Shown here: positions 52,652 through 63,088 of the stretch, one piece after another
Layout of the letters: the number at the start of each line of letters is the position of its first letter
Numbering within the stretch: the first letter of the stretch is position 1
Translations under genes and position numbers: made by a program
Source of the DNA: G963667675 sp965249215
GTDB lineage: Bacteria; Chloroflexota; Dehalococcoidia; Lucifugimonadales; UBA3495
Direction of reading: 5' to 3'
Assembly: GCA_965249215.1 (NCBI GenBank)
Contig: CBDFLN010000002.1
Location: 310,001 to 374,000, forward strand
Length of the DNA: 64,000 bases
The notes under the pieces: generated by a model
What the model was told of the DNA's origin: nothing
What the model saw: the letters and a program-made list of their open reading frames with translations, nothing else
Database searches by the model: none

Positions 52652-53508
52652 ACGCTTTCAGGGTGGTGGTTAGGGTTTCGTGGAACTTTTGTCGAACTGG
52701 AGTGAACACTTTGGGCGGTGAGGCCCAAAAGGTATTGCCAACGGGGCGATGGGGCGTAATACTGAGATTGTTATCAGGCTTTTCCAGTGTTTCTTTGCCT
52801 TAGAAACCTGGGGGTCCTTTCCCTTAGCCCGGGATGTACCAGAGGGATCGAGCCAGGCTCTCCCAACGGTCACCCAGGGGTCAGACCGGAAGGATTGAGC
52901 CTCGCTCTCCCGATAGTCGCCCCGGAGGACACATTCGCAGCGGTTGGAGCGGCTCTGTCGCTTCGGCCCCTCGGACACTCCCGTATCAAGTACGGGGCAG
53001 GCTCTGGTTGGAGTGCGCCCTGGCCGGTTCCTCACGTCTGCGGCATGGTTCCTGTGGAACTGGCCGCAGCTTCCCCACGCGCCTGTCTGCGATGAACTCT
53101 TCGTAGACTGGCCGCGCTTCCTCTCTCCGTAGTCTCCCAGGTCGATGCACAACGGATCACCTGGGCCGGGCTGCGTCCTCTTCATCTCCCACGCAGCAGC
53201 AACTCCCCTGAGTCGAGTCCCCTGATTTGACCCTGGCCAAGCTGCGTCCTTTTCAACCCCGCTCCGTCTCCCGCGTCCGACATCCGACCGTGGGCGGAGT
53301 GTGTCTTTCGTCAACCCCATCACACATGACCTGCGCCACGGATGCCGGCGCGGGTCAACAACGGAAAGGAGGCGTCAATGCACGTCAAGGAACTGGTTCC
53401 AATGGTCACGGGACTCGCGGTCAAGGCGGGCGGATTCCTGCGGCGGCGCAAGCGGTCGTGGTCGCGGCGCTGCTGCTCGGTCCGCTTCTGACGACGGGCG
53501 CCGGGGCC
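52652..53508. other. gene-poor stretch with imperfect direct repeats
   Basis: No gene is supported in these 857 bases. A 31-bp imperfect direct repeat (52845-52875 and 52892-52922) shares GAGCC and GCTCTCCC; another short repeat, CTGCGTCCTYTTCA, recurs near 53170 and 53245. Long frames here have low-complexity, non-conserved translations and look like decayed or non-coding DNA. Confidence 0.5.
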
Positions 53509-53665
53509 TCACGGGCAGAACTGCAACTCCTCCGGGAGGAAGCTCACCTGGTTGTCGTTGAGCAACAGGCTTGTCAGACTGGTGAAGCTGCCCAACTCCG
53601 GCGTTATCTCCCCGCTCAACTGGTTGCTGAAGAGATTCAGCCCCATCAGGTTGGCGAGGCTGGCC
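53509..53665 (-). pseudogene. leucine-rich-repeat protein fragment
   Basis: The minus-strand frame reads WASLANLMGLNLFSNQLSG, then EITPELGSFTSLTSLLLNDN and QVSFLPEELQFCP before TGA at 53509: two leucine-rich repeats of the plant-like 'NQLSGxIPxELG' type and a short tail. There is no start or signal peptide, so it is the 3' remnant of a larger LRR gene, cut off in this accessory region. Confidence 0.6.
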
Positions 53666-53798
53666 CATGCGTCCCTCTTGTTTGCATTACAGACTATTTT
53701 GGCGTATAGTCATTGCTAGTAAACGTGGGCAGAGTCAAGTGGGTGGTTTCCATACCGATGCTCACGCCCCGACCTACGCGACGACAGGGAGGTGACCG

Positions 53799-54434
53799 AT
53801 GGGCGTATCAGAAGGCGAGATGGTGGCGGGCACGCCCGAAGAGAGTTGGCGCGACATCCACGAGACAATGTACAGGGCGCAGAGCTCCATGTACGTCGCC
53901 GGAACACCGACGATACTGCTCCTCTGGGCCGCGATAGCCTCTCTGGGAGTCGGCTCGCAGTACGCCATCCTGACGCTGGCATCCGAATTCGCGGAGCGCA
54001 GCCCGTGGATCTTCGGGGTGCTGTGGGGCGTCCTGATGGTGCCGGGGATGGTGGGAAGCGGGATCATAGGACGCCGGGCCGGCAGGAAGATCGCGCCCGG
54101 CGACGCCGCTCGCAGCGCTGGCATTCGGGTGTTCCTCTACTGGCTCGCGGTGGTTGTAGCGATGTTCCTCATTCCGGCGGCAGCGGGAGTGTGGAATGCC
54201 GAAAACGGGGACAGCATACCAGGCGTCGTCCTGGGCATATTGTCCCTGGGATACATCCTGTTCGGCATCATGCACCGCCCCGTGTTGGCGGTGGTGGGCG
54301 TAGGGTTCGCAGCAGCGTTCTACATTCCCAACTACCTAATGGACAGCGACGAGGTTATGTTGGTGTCGGTGGGATTGATGCTGGTCGTGGTGGCCCTGGG
54401 TGCGTGGTGGATACGTAAGAGCGAGATCCATTGA
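53799..54434 (+). CDS. multi-pass membrane protein of the ABC operon
   Basis: 211 residues with about five hydrophobic segments after a soluble N-terminus (ESWRDIHETMYRAQSSMYVAG). Its stop overlaps the start of the winged-helix regulator (TTGA). Likely a regulatory or transport-associated membrane protein; family not recognised. Confidence 0.7.
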   Translation: MGVSEGEMVAGTPEESWRDIHETMYRAQSSMYVAGTPTILLLWAAIASLGVGSQYAILTLASEFAERSPWIFGVLWGVLMVPGMVGSGIIGRRAGRKIAPGDAARSAGIRVFLYWLAVVVAMFLIPAAAGVWNAENGDSIPGVVLGILSLGYILFGIMHRPVLAVVGVGFAAAFYIPNYLMDSDEVMLVSVGLMLVVVALGAWWIRKSEIH

Positions 54435-54817
54435 CCGACGAACCCATCGTCTTCAACGAGACCATCCACCAGTCCACCCGGCTGCGGATCATGACTATGC
54501 TGGTCTCCCAGCCCGAAGGGGACCGGCTCGCCTACGGGTTCATTCAGCAGACGCTCGGCTTGACCGGCGGCAACCTGACGACCCATCTGCGAAAGCTCGA
54601 AGACGCCGATTATCTGGTCACCACCAAGGAATTCCTGGACTCAAAGCCGCGCACATGGGTAGAGGCGACACCGACAGGGCGTCGCGCGTTCGCCGAGTAT
54701 CTCTCCAACCTAGAGCGCGCGCTGAGCTGGCAGCCGAAACATAGTATCAACAAGAATTCGCTACCCTTGGAGTATGTCAATGTCGAAGACCCGGGGATCG
54801 CCCACGCTGGCGATTGA
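54431..54817 (+). CDS. winged-helix transcriptional regulator
   Basis: 128 residues from TTG 54431. RLRIMTMLVSQPEGDRLAYGFIQ and QTLGLTGGNLTTHLRKLEDA are the winged-helix of the MarR/PadR-like HTH_34 type, followed by the wing (RTWVEATPTGRRAFAEYL). It precedes and overlaps the ABC ATPase gene, so it likely regulates the exporter. Confidence 0.85.
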   Translation: MTDEPIVFNETIHQSTRLRIMTMLVSQPEGDRLAYGFIQQTLGLTGGNLTTHLRKLEDADYLVTTKEFLDSKPRTWVEATPTGRRAFAEYLSNLERALSWQPKHSINKNSLPLEYVNVEDPGIAHAGD

Positions 54818-55718
54818 AGTCCGCGGCCTCCGCAAGTCTTACGGTAAGACAGAGGCGGTGCGAGGCGTAGACCTGCACGTGTCGAAGGGGGAAGTGTTCG
54901 CGCTGCTCGGTCCCAACGGCGCCGGAAAGACGACGATCGTGGAGATACTGGAGGGACATCGAGACCGGACCGCCGGCGAGGTGTCGGTCCTAGGCTACGA
55001 CCCTGGGCGAGGCGAACGCGCGCTCAAACAGCGTATCGGCATCGTACTGCAGTCGACGGGCGTGGAGCCGTACCTGTCCGTTGAGGAGACGATCAACCTC
55101 TTCCGCGGCTACTTCCCTCACCCGCTGCCCGTCGATGAAATCCTGGACGCAGTCGGACTGGGCGAGCAGCGCCGTGCCCGCGTGAAACGTCTGTCCGGAG
55201 GCCAGCAGCGGCGGCTGGACGTTGCCATCGGCCTGGCGGGAAACCCGGAGCTGCTGTTCTTGGACGAGCCAACATCGGGGTTCGACCCTTCAGCGCGCCG
55301 CGGCGCATGGGAGATGGTCCGGAATCTCAAGTCGCTTGGCAAGACGGTGGTGCTCACCACCCACTACATGGGGGAGGCGGAGGCCCTGGCCGACCGCGTC
55401 GCTATCATCGTCGAGGGGAAGATCGTCGCAGAAGGCGCCGTGGGCCAACTGCTGTACAAGGATAGGTCTACGACTATCCGGTTTCGTGTGGAATCCGGCT
55501 CGGCCCGCCTGCCCGAAGACTTGACCGCTGTACCCACAGACGACGATGACCGGTACGCCATCACGACGGACGGGCCGACCGATAGCCTGCACCGCCTCAC
55601 GAGCTGGGCTGTGGAACAGGGGATCGAACTCGAGGAACTGTCGGTCACACGCCCGTCACTAGAGGACCTGTTCATCGAGCTCGTCGACTCTCCCGAGCAG
55701 GACAGCACGGAAGCATGA
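54774..55718 (+). CDS. ABC transporter ATP-binding protein (DrrA/CcmA type)
   Basis: 314 residues. Walker A GPNGAGKTT near 42-50, signature LSGGQQRR near 142, Walker B LLFLDEPTSGFD near 161, and H-loop TTHYM near 196. The C-terminal domain (230-314) is typical of drug/antibiotic exporters. Overlaps the regulator by 44 bases and the permease by 4 (ATGA). Confidence 0.94.
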   Translation: MSMSKTRGSPTLAIEVRGLRKSYGKTEAVRGVDLHVSKGEVFALLGPNGAGKTTIVEILEGHRDRTAGEVSVLGYDPGRGERALKQRIGIVLQSTGVEPYLSVEETINLFRGYFPHPLPVDEILDAVGLGEQRRARVKRLSGGQQRRLDVAIGLAGNPELLFLDEPTSGFDPSARRGAWEMVRNLKSLGKTVVLTTHYMGEAEALADRVAIIVEGKIVAEGAVGQLLYKDRSTTIRFRVESGSARLPEDLTAVPTDDDDRYAITTDGPTDSLHRLTSWAVEQGIELEELSVTRPSLEDLFIELVDSPEQDSTEA

Positions 55719-56485
55719 ATGCCTTCGCGCTCGCTCTGAGGCAAGTCCGCTACGAGAATACCGCCTTTTGGCGCAACCCCGCCGCGGCGTTTTTCACCAT
55801 CGTGTTTCCATTGATGTTCCTGGTGATCTTCAATCTGGTGTTCGGCGACGTGGGGACCGACGAGCAGGGCGAGCCGGTGAATACCGCAAACTTCTTCGTG
55901 CCGGGGATCGTTGTCTTCGCGGTGGTGGGCGCCTGCTACACCAACGTTGCCATGGGCATCTGCTTCTCCAGGGACGGGGGTTTGCTCAAGCGGGTCCGGG
56001 GCACGCCGTTGCCCGGTTGGTCATACCTGTTCGGACGGATAGCCCACTCCGTACTCATTGCGACCTTGCTGGTCGTGATCGTTACGGTGGCTGGCGTGCT
56101 GTTCTACGACGTAGACGTTCCGACGAACACACTTCCAGCGTTCCTCTTAGCACTGGCGGCCGGTGCCGCCACGTTCTGCGCGCTCGGACTGGCAATCACG
56201 GTGATTATCCCCAACGCGGATGCATCGCCCGCCATTGTGAATGCTTCGATACTGCCCCTCCTATTCATATCGGACGTGTTCATTCCGATGGACGGGGCCC
56301 CGGCCTGGCTCATGACCTTCGCCGACATCTTCCCCGTTCGGCACTTCGCCCTCGCGCTGCACACGTCGTTCCTGGCTGAGACGGGCGCAGGCTTCGAGTG
56401 GGGGCACTTGCTGGTGATGGCCGGGTGGCTGGTGGCAGGGCTGCTTGTTGGCGTCCGCTTCTTCCGGTGGGAACCACGCCGTTAG
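55715..56485 (+). CDS. ABC-2 type permease
   Basis: 256 residues with six predicted membrane helices and the ABC-2 pattern (GICFSRDGGLLKRVRGTPLP near the cytoplasmic loop, FIPMDGAPAWL later). ATG overlaps the ATPase stop. With the ATPase it forms an exporter of unknown substrate. Confidence 0.9.
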   Translation: MNAFALALRQVRYENTAFWRNPAAAFFTIVFPLMFLVIFNLVFGDVGTDEQGEPVNTANFFVPGIVVFAVVGACYTNVAMGICFSRDGGLLKRVRGTPLPGWSYLFGRIAHSVLIATLLVVIVTVAGVLFYDVDVPTNTLPAFLLALAAGAATFCALGLAITVIIPNADASPAIVNASILPLLFISDVFIPMDGAPAWLMTFADIFPVRHFALALHTSFLAETGAGFEWGHLLVMAGWLVAGLLVGVRFFRWEPRR

Positions 56486-56620
56486 GGAACCTCCGCGACA
56501 TCCCTACTGGACTTACAAAGACAGTACCAACTCAAGAGTTCGCTCTACAGTACACGTGGGCCCGCCTCGTTGACCATGCTATACTCGTGACGGCAATTTG
56601 GAATGCGGAGCCACTCCCCC

Positions 56621-57268
56621 ATGGCCAACAATAGATTCCTTGGGATTGCTCTCATCCTATTGGGGGTATTGTTTCTGTTGCCGCTCGTGAGCAACGTCGA
56701 AGTCCCGCTGGGGCAGTGGTGGCCACTATTCCTTATGATCGTCGGCCTCGCCAGCGCCTCTAGCGGCAATCGGAGGGGCGGCCTCGTGGTCATTGCTATA
56801 GCGGCCGCATTCCTGGTGTACAACCTGAGCATTCTCAGATTCGACGTCTCATCTCTCTGGCCAGTAGCGCTTATTGCCATCGGTGCGGCCATCATCTTCG
56901 GCTACTGGCGCTTCGGCGCCGGAAGAGTTCATGAGACAGGCACCAAGTTCAACGTCACCAGCTTCTTCTCCGGTAGTAACCAGAGTGCCGCCAGCGAACG
57001 CTTCCGTGGGGGCAACGTCTCCGCCACCATCGGCAGCGTAGAGATGGATCTCCGCGATGCCGCTGTGGTTGACGGTGCGGCCACGGTCAACGCTAATGCG
57101 CTATTCGGCCGCATCAACCTCAGGGTTCCGCCTGACTGGGCGGTTGATGTGCGCTCGTCCGCCGCCTTCGGAAGCATTGAATCTAAACGAGCGGAACCCT
57201 CTGACCCACGAGCCAGGCTCACTGTCACAGGCTCCTGTCTGTTTGGCGGAATACTAATAACATCCTGA
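56621..57268 (+). CDS. LiaF-like membrane/cell-wall stress protein
   Basis: 215 residues from ATG 56621; ATG 56603 is also possible. Three to four N-terminal membrane helices (DUF5668-like, GIALILLGVLFLLPLVSN), then a C-terminal beta-rich domain with MDLRDAAVVDGAATVNANAL and FGRINLRVP, as in LiaF-type cell-wall antibiotic-response proteins. Function in this lineage is inferred. Confidence 0.78.
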   Translation: MANNRFLGIALILLGVLFLLPLVSNVEVPLGQWWPLFLMIVGLASASSGNRRGGLVVIAIAAAFLVYNLSILRFDVSSLWPVALIAIGAAIIFGYWRFGAGRVHETGTKFNVTSFFSGSNQSAASERFRGGNVSATIGSVEMDLRDAAVVDGAATVNANALFGRINLRVPPDWAVDVRSSAAFGSIESKRAEPSDPRARLTVTGSCLFGGILITS

Positions 57269-57474
57269 ACGTCAGCTAGGGCAGCGAGTCGACCTGCGGC
57301 GCCAGTAACGGGCGCGAGCACAATCCCCCTGCGCGCCCGGCCCATTGGATGCTGTGCCGCGCCTTCTAGAGAGCTACGCGGGAGAGCCTTTATTCTATCG
57401 ATCGCCCCACCGGTAGAACCTTCGTACTCAGGCTTAGCTTGGCGTTGTTACCTTGGTAAGAGAGGGAAACGACA

Positions 57475-58251
57475 TTGCCATCGAACCTTTCCCGACTGGA
57501 CTCTCTGGTACCGGAGCCTGGAAATGAAACGCTGGAGGAACAGAAGCGCGAGGAGATGTTCTACGTCTGCCTCATGCTGGACAAGCTGGGAGTATCAATA
57601 GAGAGCAAACTTGACCCGATTTGGGATGAGCCTGCACCGGACTTCTATCTCGAATACGAGGGGCAATCGGTGGGCTTGGAGGTCACCGAGGCGCAGCCCA
57701 AAGATGCCGATGGATGCCCGCTGTACTTCCAGGTGCTCCGGTACAAAGCTGTCTATGGTGCTTGGAAAAGATTCCGGGAGTGCGGCGGACCGACTCTGCA
57801 AGTCCACTTCCAATTCAAACCGGGTATCCCGACATCTGGCCCGTTTACGACAGGGGATGTTCACAACCTGATTGGTCAGCTTGAGTACCTTATTGACGTG
57901 AGTGGATTCGATCCGGAGGGTGACTACCAGCCATTCCGAATGAGATCAGAGGTTACGGACATTCTCCGCTTCACCATACGGCCCTGTAACGCCGCCTCAG
58001 AACTCTGGAGCATCAAAGGGTCTGCAACGGGCCGTAACTTGGATCACCATGACATCCGGGCGGGATCGGACAATAAGCGGCTTGTCAGCCTGCCCTCGCC
58101 GGTCTGGCTCCTGGTCTACAACGCCGGTGTCACGCGAGGGTTACCGAGCAGAATCGGCGAGGCAGCGCGTTTCCAGGCATATCAATTTCCGTTTGATCGA
58201 GCATTCTGGCTCGATGCGATGCCAACCGAGCTGACAGAGTTGAGAAAGTGA
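57475..58251 (+). CDS. PD-(D/E)XK-like hypothetical protein
   Basis: 258 residues from TTG 57475 behind GAGAGGG. APDFYLEYEGQSVGLEVTEAQ near 58-78 matches the nuclease hairpin D...x(n)...E-x-T. The remaining sequence is unrecognised. Lies alone before the defence remnants; may be an orphan nuclease or effector. Confidence 0.55.
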   Translation: MPSNLSRLDSLVPEPGNETLEEQKREEMFYVCLMLDKLGVSIESKLDPIWDEPAPDFYLEYEGQSVGLEVTEAQPKDADGCPLYFQVLRYKAVYGAWKRFRECGGPTLQVHFQFKPGIPTSGPFTTGDVHNLIGQLEYLIDVSGFDPEGDYQPFRMRSEVTDILRFTIRPCNAASELWSIKGSATGRNLDHHDIRAGSDNKRLVSLPSPVWLLVYNAGVTRGLPSRIGEAARFQAYQFPFDRAFWLDAMPTELTELRK

Positions 58252-58744
58252 AACCTGATGGATCCCCCTGCCTATGGTGAAATCGAAGACCCTGGCCACC
58301 AGACCTACCCGACCCTGTGAGTTGAAAGAGCCTGCGTGGTATTGCCTGGTTGTACCCTACGCTTAGGCCCGCCAACGAGGCTGGGTGACGCTTACAAGGC
58401 CACAACCCACTCAAAAAGTTCGCAGTAGAGCCTGTCCCAGAAGTGGAAATTGCAGATAGGGGGAGCGGATAGAGGTCAGAGGGTTCGCTGAAAGGCCCTG
58501 GCCTGAGCGGGTAGTACAGGCGACGGAGCGATGGGGCAACTGCTGTCATCACTGCAGGTCAGGAGACGGGACGAGGCTCCGGGCCATTGAATAGACCGAT
58601 GAAGGGGCTGGAGCTCCACACCCGACAGAGAGTGCGCAGGTTGAAGGCTGTGGCCAACTTGGTGGGCCTATTTTGACGATAGATAGAACTATCTCTGAGA
58701 TGTGGCTGGAAAGCTTGCAGGTAAATTGCCCACCCTGAATGAGA
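58252..58744. other. gene-free gap
   Basis: 493 bp in which no gene, RNA or clear repeat is supported. Confidence 0.5.
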
Positions 58745-59761
58745 CTACAGGTCCGCAAGAGCGGTTGCGGCGAACAACTCGCCGCTCCCAACCATGTCCT
58801 CGCGCGTTAGGGCCCGTGCTCCCGAGAGATCTGATACGTATCGGATATCGGAAACTCTGGGTGGAATGTTCGAGGAAAGAGACGGAACGGCTTCGACCGC
58901 GTAGAAGCGCAGTGACTCTGATGCAAGCTCAGAATCGAAGGCCGCTTCGACACCGTCGCGCCATTCGGCTCCCAGAGTCCTGGCGACGACGTAGTCGAGT
59001 CTTCCTAGCGTTTTTGGTTTGGCGAGTCGGCGTCGGATTCGATCGACTAATGCGGATATTGTCGGACCGCCACCTGAACTCTCCACAAAGACTGAGGCAA
59101 TTGCGACTCGCGTGCCCGCCGGCGGCTGCAACTGCCGATGCGAGAAGGTATGCTTCCTAGTTCTTTGGCTGGTGCTCTTTATCTCGAGACGATCTGGCCC
59201 GCCGTTAAAGTCGTAAACATCTGTGGGTTCCGCGTGCCAGGCATCCAGAAGGATCTCTGGTTCGCGCGCCCGGGCAATTATCCATAACTCAGCCCAAAGA
59301 CCTTGGATCGTTCCCCTGGGAGGCTGACTAGCCAGTCGGAACAGTTCGATCAGCCCAGCGACCACTCGGCGAAGCTCTTCGATTGCTGGCGTCTCTCCAA
59401 GGGACCGCAGCAGAGTCTCGGCTGCATCGAAAAACCTGTCCTTGAGGACGTCATCAGAGTCGACGCAAGTCACCACTGAGAACTGTTCGCGCCCTACCTC
59501 CACACCGGCCTCGCTAACCGAGCAGCTAACTCCATGCCCGACCCGAACGTGCCGGCCCTCGAAGTCCGACAAGGCTGCAGCCCCAGCCGTACCGGTCGTC
59601 TCGATGAGAATAGCTGGGTTCCCCTGACTGTCTCGGCCAACGCGATAGCGAGAGTTGCGAGCTATCCGCGCAGTCTCATAGACACGCCCCTGGCTGGACA
59701 CCGGCACTCCGAGCCCAGCGAAAAGTCTCTTTAGATCCCGTGCTCTCGCGCCCCGAGTCAA
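58745..59761 (-). CDS. DUF4420 PD-(D/E)XK motif protein
   Basis: 338 residues from TTG 59761 behind ATGAGGAGCGC; a longer start at 59854 would overlap Z1. GLWAELWII near 152 is followed by DVYDFNGGPDRLEIKSTSQR with the D and ExK catalytic layout, and a HTFSHRQLQPP stretch. DUF4420 nucleases accompany Z1 ATPases in a multi-gene defence system. Confidence 0.82.
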   Translation of the reverse strand: MTRGARARDLKRLFAGLGVPVSSQGRVYETARIARNSRYRVGRDSQGNPAILIETTGTAGAAALSDFEGRHVRVGHGVSCSVSEAGVEVGREQFSVVTCVDSDDVLKDRFFDAAETLLRSLGETPAIEELRRVVAGLIELFRLASQPPRGTIQGLWAELWIIARAREPEILLDAWHAEPTDVYDFNGGPDRLEIKSTSQRTRKHTFSHRQLQPPAGTRVAIASVFVESSGGGPTISALVDRIRRRLAKPKTLGRLDYVVARTLGAEWRDGVEAAFDSELASESLRFYAVEAVPSLSSNIPPRVSDIRYVSDLSGARALTREDMVGSGELFAATALADL

Positions 59762-59777
59762 GGTGCGCTCCTCATGG

Positions 59778-61260
59778 TCAGGTCGACATCTCAGCGAAGA
59801 CGCCCACACGCATGAAGTCAGGTACCCAGACAGAGACTGCGGGTACGTGCCCACGTAGAAGGCCGGGCGGCTGAGCCGAGTCGGTTAGGTCAAGGTTGTG
59901 AATCTGCACGGTAACTGCCTCAGCGGCGTGGATACGCCGGTCTCCTGGATACACGCTACCGCGAAGTGTCACAGGATGAACGGGGGCCTCGCCTTGGAAC
60001 AAGTTCACGATCCGCCCGTGCTCGTCGATCTGCCGGCGGCGTTTGCCCCCACCTGGCAGTGGGGACCGCTGATCAGCCATGCGGTAGACAGTGGCAGACG
60101 CATCCGGATTGCTCCTGAGATGCCACTGAATCGCCAACTCCGCAGCCGAGAAGATTGGGGCATCACGCCAGGAGAACCGCATGCGCACTAGCAGGTTCTC
60201 CAGGACACTCAAAAGGGGAATGTGTTCCGTGAGTGCGTTTCTCTGGTCCACCGTCCTCTGGTCGCTCCCGGGATCCTCTTGAAACACCAGCCCGTCGAGG
60301 AATGCCTCAACGACGTCCCAGTTCGAGGCTACCTGGGCATCATCCTCGTGCGTCCAAGGCTGTACCTGCTGTGTCCACTCTGAGACTTGTAGGTGCCGGT
60401 AGATATCCGGCATCACGGAGCGACGAGTCGGAAGGAGCGACTGGGCAAGCAGCATTAGCCTCCGCCACTCCGACATCGAACTCCCTGACTGGGTAAGCTC
60501 ACGGAGCACCTGCATCACGTGGGACTCGTGATCAATGTAGTTCTCGTAGTCGCTTCTGACATCGCCATCAAGAAAGACGCGACAGAGGCCCAGATAGTCC
60601 CGCTTGTAGCCGAAGAATCTCCCACGCTGCTGGATTGTGTCGGCAACGCCCACTCCGCGTCCCCTGGGCATGTAGGTGGTTGTCAGGCCATTGACCGTGA
60701 AACCTCTTCCAAGGTTCTCGCCGCCCACGAGTATGTGCGAAGGTGCTGAGTTCCAGTTGTCCTGCGTCCACCCCTCCAACACGCGAGAGTTCACCTCCCA
60801 AGTCCATGTGCTACGCATGGACTGAGGCAAATATTCTAGGACGTCTTCAAATGGAGGGAGCGTCTCGTGATCGTCGTTCTGCTGCTGGTGAATCTCCGCT
60901 GAGTCGGCTAGCTCGTCGTAGGCATAGCGGAAGGCCCTCACGAACTCTTCGCGATCGGGAGCTCCAGGAGCAAGGTCTAGTAGCTCGATCCACGACTCCG
61001 TCGCATCCTCAACCCACCTCTTGAACCGAGAGTGGTCAATTTTGCGCATCGATGGATGGACGAGCATCGAGCGATGCTCCTGCGTGGGCTCGTTTCGACC
61101 ACGATGATACGCCTGAACCGCTACTCCAACATAAAACAGACGCAACGCCTCGAGGAGGCTGTCCGGCGGTCCGCCGTCGCTTTCGTCGTCTATGGTGTGC
61201 AGGTCCTGGTCGGGGATCGTGCTCACGAGCCTGCCATCCTCGAAGAACGCCTGTCCTCCA
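59778..61260 (-). pseudogene. Z1-domain ATPase, N-terminus removed by an IS
   Basis: The retained C-terminal half has GGENLGRGFTVNGLTTTYMP and DTIQQRGRFFGYKRDYLGLCR, hallmark Z1 motifs. Full-length homologues are about 900 residues; here only some 490 remain and the frame breaks into IS sequence near 61,260. The Walker A part is lost, so the protein is almost certainly inactive. Its 3' end abuts DUF4420. Confidence 0.82.
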
Positions 61261-61267
61261 CAGTAGC

Positions 61268-61520
61268 CTGTGCCGGCGGCGAGGGTATCAAGCCCCACTC
61301 CTACTACTCGTGGACCAAGGAGTTCATGGAGGCGGGCAGGGAGCGGCTGTCCCGTGACACGGTGCGCGATGCCACCCGGCAGGAGATCCAGGATCTCAAG
61401 CGGGAGAACGGCGAGCTCAAGCAGCTGGTAGCCGAGCTATCCCTCGAGGTCTACCGTCTGAAAAAACGGCCATACCAATGCCCCAGAACGGCGTCGGTAC
61501 CAGCGGATGAGCGCCGTTGA
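61268..61520 (+). pseudogene. IS3-family OrfA fragment
   Basis: EGIKPHSYYSWTKEFMEAGR, then QDLKRENGELKQLVAELSLE, is the OrfA HTH/leucine zipper. Upstream, the expected LCRREGI is read in two frames (LCRR in one, EGI in another), so one extra base breaks it, and the N-terminus is missing. Confidence 0.7.
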
Positions 61521-62490
61521 GAAGGCGACGGTCCTGGCCAGTGTAGCCGCATCACCGCTGGCCAAGCGTCGGGTGCTCAGAGACCTGGGTGTTCCCAAGA
61601 GCACCTACTATCGGTGGTTGATGCGACAACAACATCAACAAGGTCTTGAGGACCGACCTGGAGGCGATCAGCCACCGTGGAACCGCCTTAGACCTCAGGA
61701 GGAACGGTCGATCCTGGAAGCGGCCAGGGAGATGCCGGAGCTAAGTAGCCGCCAGTTGGCAGCGTGGTCTACAGACAACCTGGCCTTCGCTGTATCCGAG
61801 TCCACTGTATATCGCATCCTGTGCAGAGAAGGTCTTGTGAAGTCACCCGAGATGCAGCTCAAGGCCGGCAAAGAGTACCATCGCAAGACCAGCGGCCCTC
61901 ACCAGATGTGGGCTACCGACGCCTCCTACTTCAAGGTGATCGGTTGGGGCTACTACTACCTGGTCACCGTGATGGACGACTACTCCCGCTTCATACTGGC
62001 CCACAAGCTCCAGCGGGACATGACCACCGACTCTCTCATCGAGGTGGTCCAAGAGGCCGTGGACAAGACCGGCATGACTGAGGTCCCAGTGGCCGACCGG
62101 ACCAGCCTGCTGAGCGATAACGGCTCAGGTTATGTGTCCCGTGGCTTCAGAGACTACCTGCACCTGGTGGGAATCAAGCACATTCTGGCCGCGCCGTTCC
62201 ACCCTCAGACCAATGGCAAGCTCGAGCGCTATCACCAGAGTATCAAGCGGGACGTCAAACAGGTCCCCTACGAGATGCCTTCTGCCCTGGAAGCAGCAAT
62301 CGCCGCCTTCGTGGCCTACTACAACTACCGACGCTATCACAAGGCGCTGGGCAACGTGACGCCCGCAGACATGCTCAACGGAAGGCGGGAGCAGATCCTC
62401 CAACGGAGAAAGGAGGTGCAGGTCCAGACGTTAGAACGGCGAAGACGCTACAACAAGACCCTCAGGGAGCTCCCACGCAGCTCTTCATAA
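61507..62490 (+). CDS. IS3-family OrfB (DDE transposase)
   Basis: 327 residues. The rve core includes WATDASYF (D), LLSDNGSGYVSRGF (D) and LERYHQSIKRDV (E), with an HTH_21-type N-terminal part (SSRQLAAWSTDNLAF). Overlaps the OrfA remnant. Confidence 0.92.
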   Translation: MSAVEKATVLASVAASPLAKRRVLRDLGVPKSTYYRWLMRQQHQQGLEDRPGGDQPPWNRLRPQEERSILEAAREMPELSSRQLAAWSTDNLAFAVSESTVYRILCREGLVKSPEMQLKAGKEYHRKTSGPHQMWATDASYFKVIGWGYYYLVTVMDDYSRFILAHKLQRDMTTDSLIEVVQEAVDKTGMTEVPVADRTSLLSDNGSGYVSRGFRDYLHLVGIKHILAAPFHPQTNGKLERYHQSIKRDVKQVPYEMPSALEAAIAAFVAYYNYRRYHKALGNVTPADMLNGRREQILQRRKEVQVQTLERRRRYNKTLRELPRSSS

Positions 62491-62716
62491 TAATAATCTT
62501 CTCGGGTCCTAATCTGTCCCACTTGTGCTGATTGCCAACACATGTGGGCCAGCTGCTTTATCTTGATGAACTCAGGATGCTCTTGGAGCGCACGCTGGGG
62601 CCTTCACTCCCACCACCGACGGTGGCTCCGGCTCAAGCGGAGCAATGAAAGATTGCGATTCCCCAAATACCCTGTGATAAATGGGAGCCTGGTCAAGGTC
62701 CTTGGTAAGTAACTAA

Positions 62717-62884
62717 CTAGCCTCGAACAGCGTCCCCTGATCTGATCTTGCCACCGCACGCGCATCGACCTGAGAAGAAACCAGTCTTGATGCAACAGTT
62801 GCAGTACAGACCCTTACATCTGAGACATCTCCAGACCACGCAGCTTCCCGTTGAATGGCTGCAATTCTGGCACGAAAACGCCAT
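62717..62884 (-). CDS. zinc-ribbon mini-protein
   Basis: 55 residues from ATG 62884 behind GGAGGGC. SCQNCSHSTGSC, then WRCLRCKGLYCNCC and RCACGG provide several cysteine pairs. Possibly a zinc-ribbon protein; no family named. Confidence 0.5.
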   Translation of the reverse strand: MAFSCQNCSHSTGSCVVWRCLRCKGLYCNCCIKTGFFSGRCACGGKIRSGDAVRG

Positions 62885-63088
62885 AACTTGCCCTCCGATA
62901 CTGTCAGAGTACAAAACACCTAGGCGAATACTAGCACAGCGATTCAATCCACTCCAAGTGAGTCTGATTGTCCTCCCACTCCGCACAATAGTGCCGGAAT
63001 ACCTGCTCGGCATCTGAATGACTGCCCTGGTCTCAGATGTGAACGGACCTAGTTGGAAATGGCGCCAACAGTACAGTTCGGTCGATCT

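Larger units (their letters stand above)
61265..62510 (+). mobile_element. IS3-family element, left end damaged
   Basis: An orfB is intact, but orfA is truncated and frameshifted. No left terminal repeat can be found where it joins Z1; right-end limits are approximate. Confidence 0.6.

Noticed and set aside
52670..53323. 217-codon minus-strand frame
   Set aside because: Translation is composed of repeat-derived sequence with no domain; looks non-coding.
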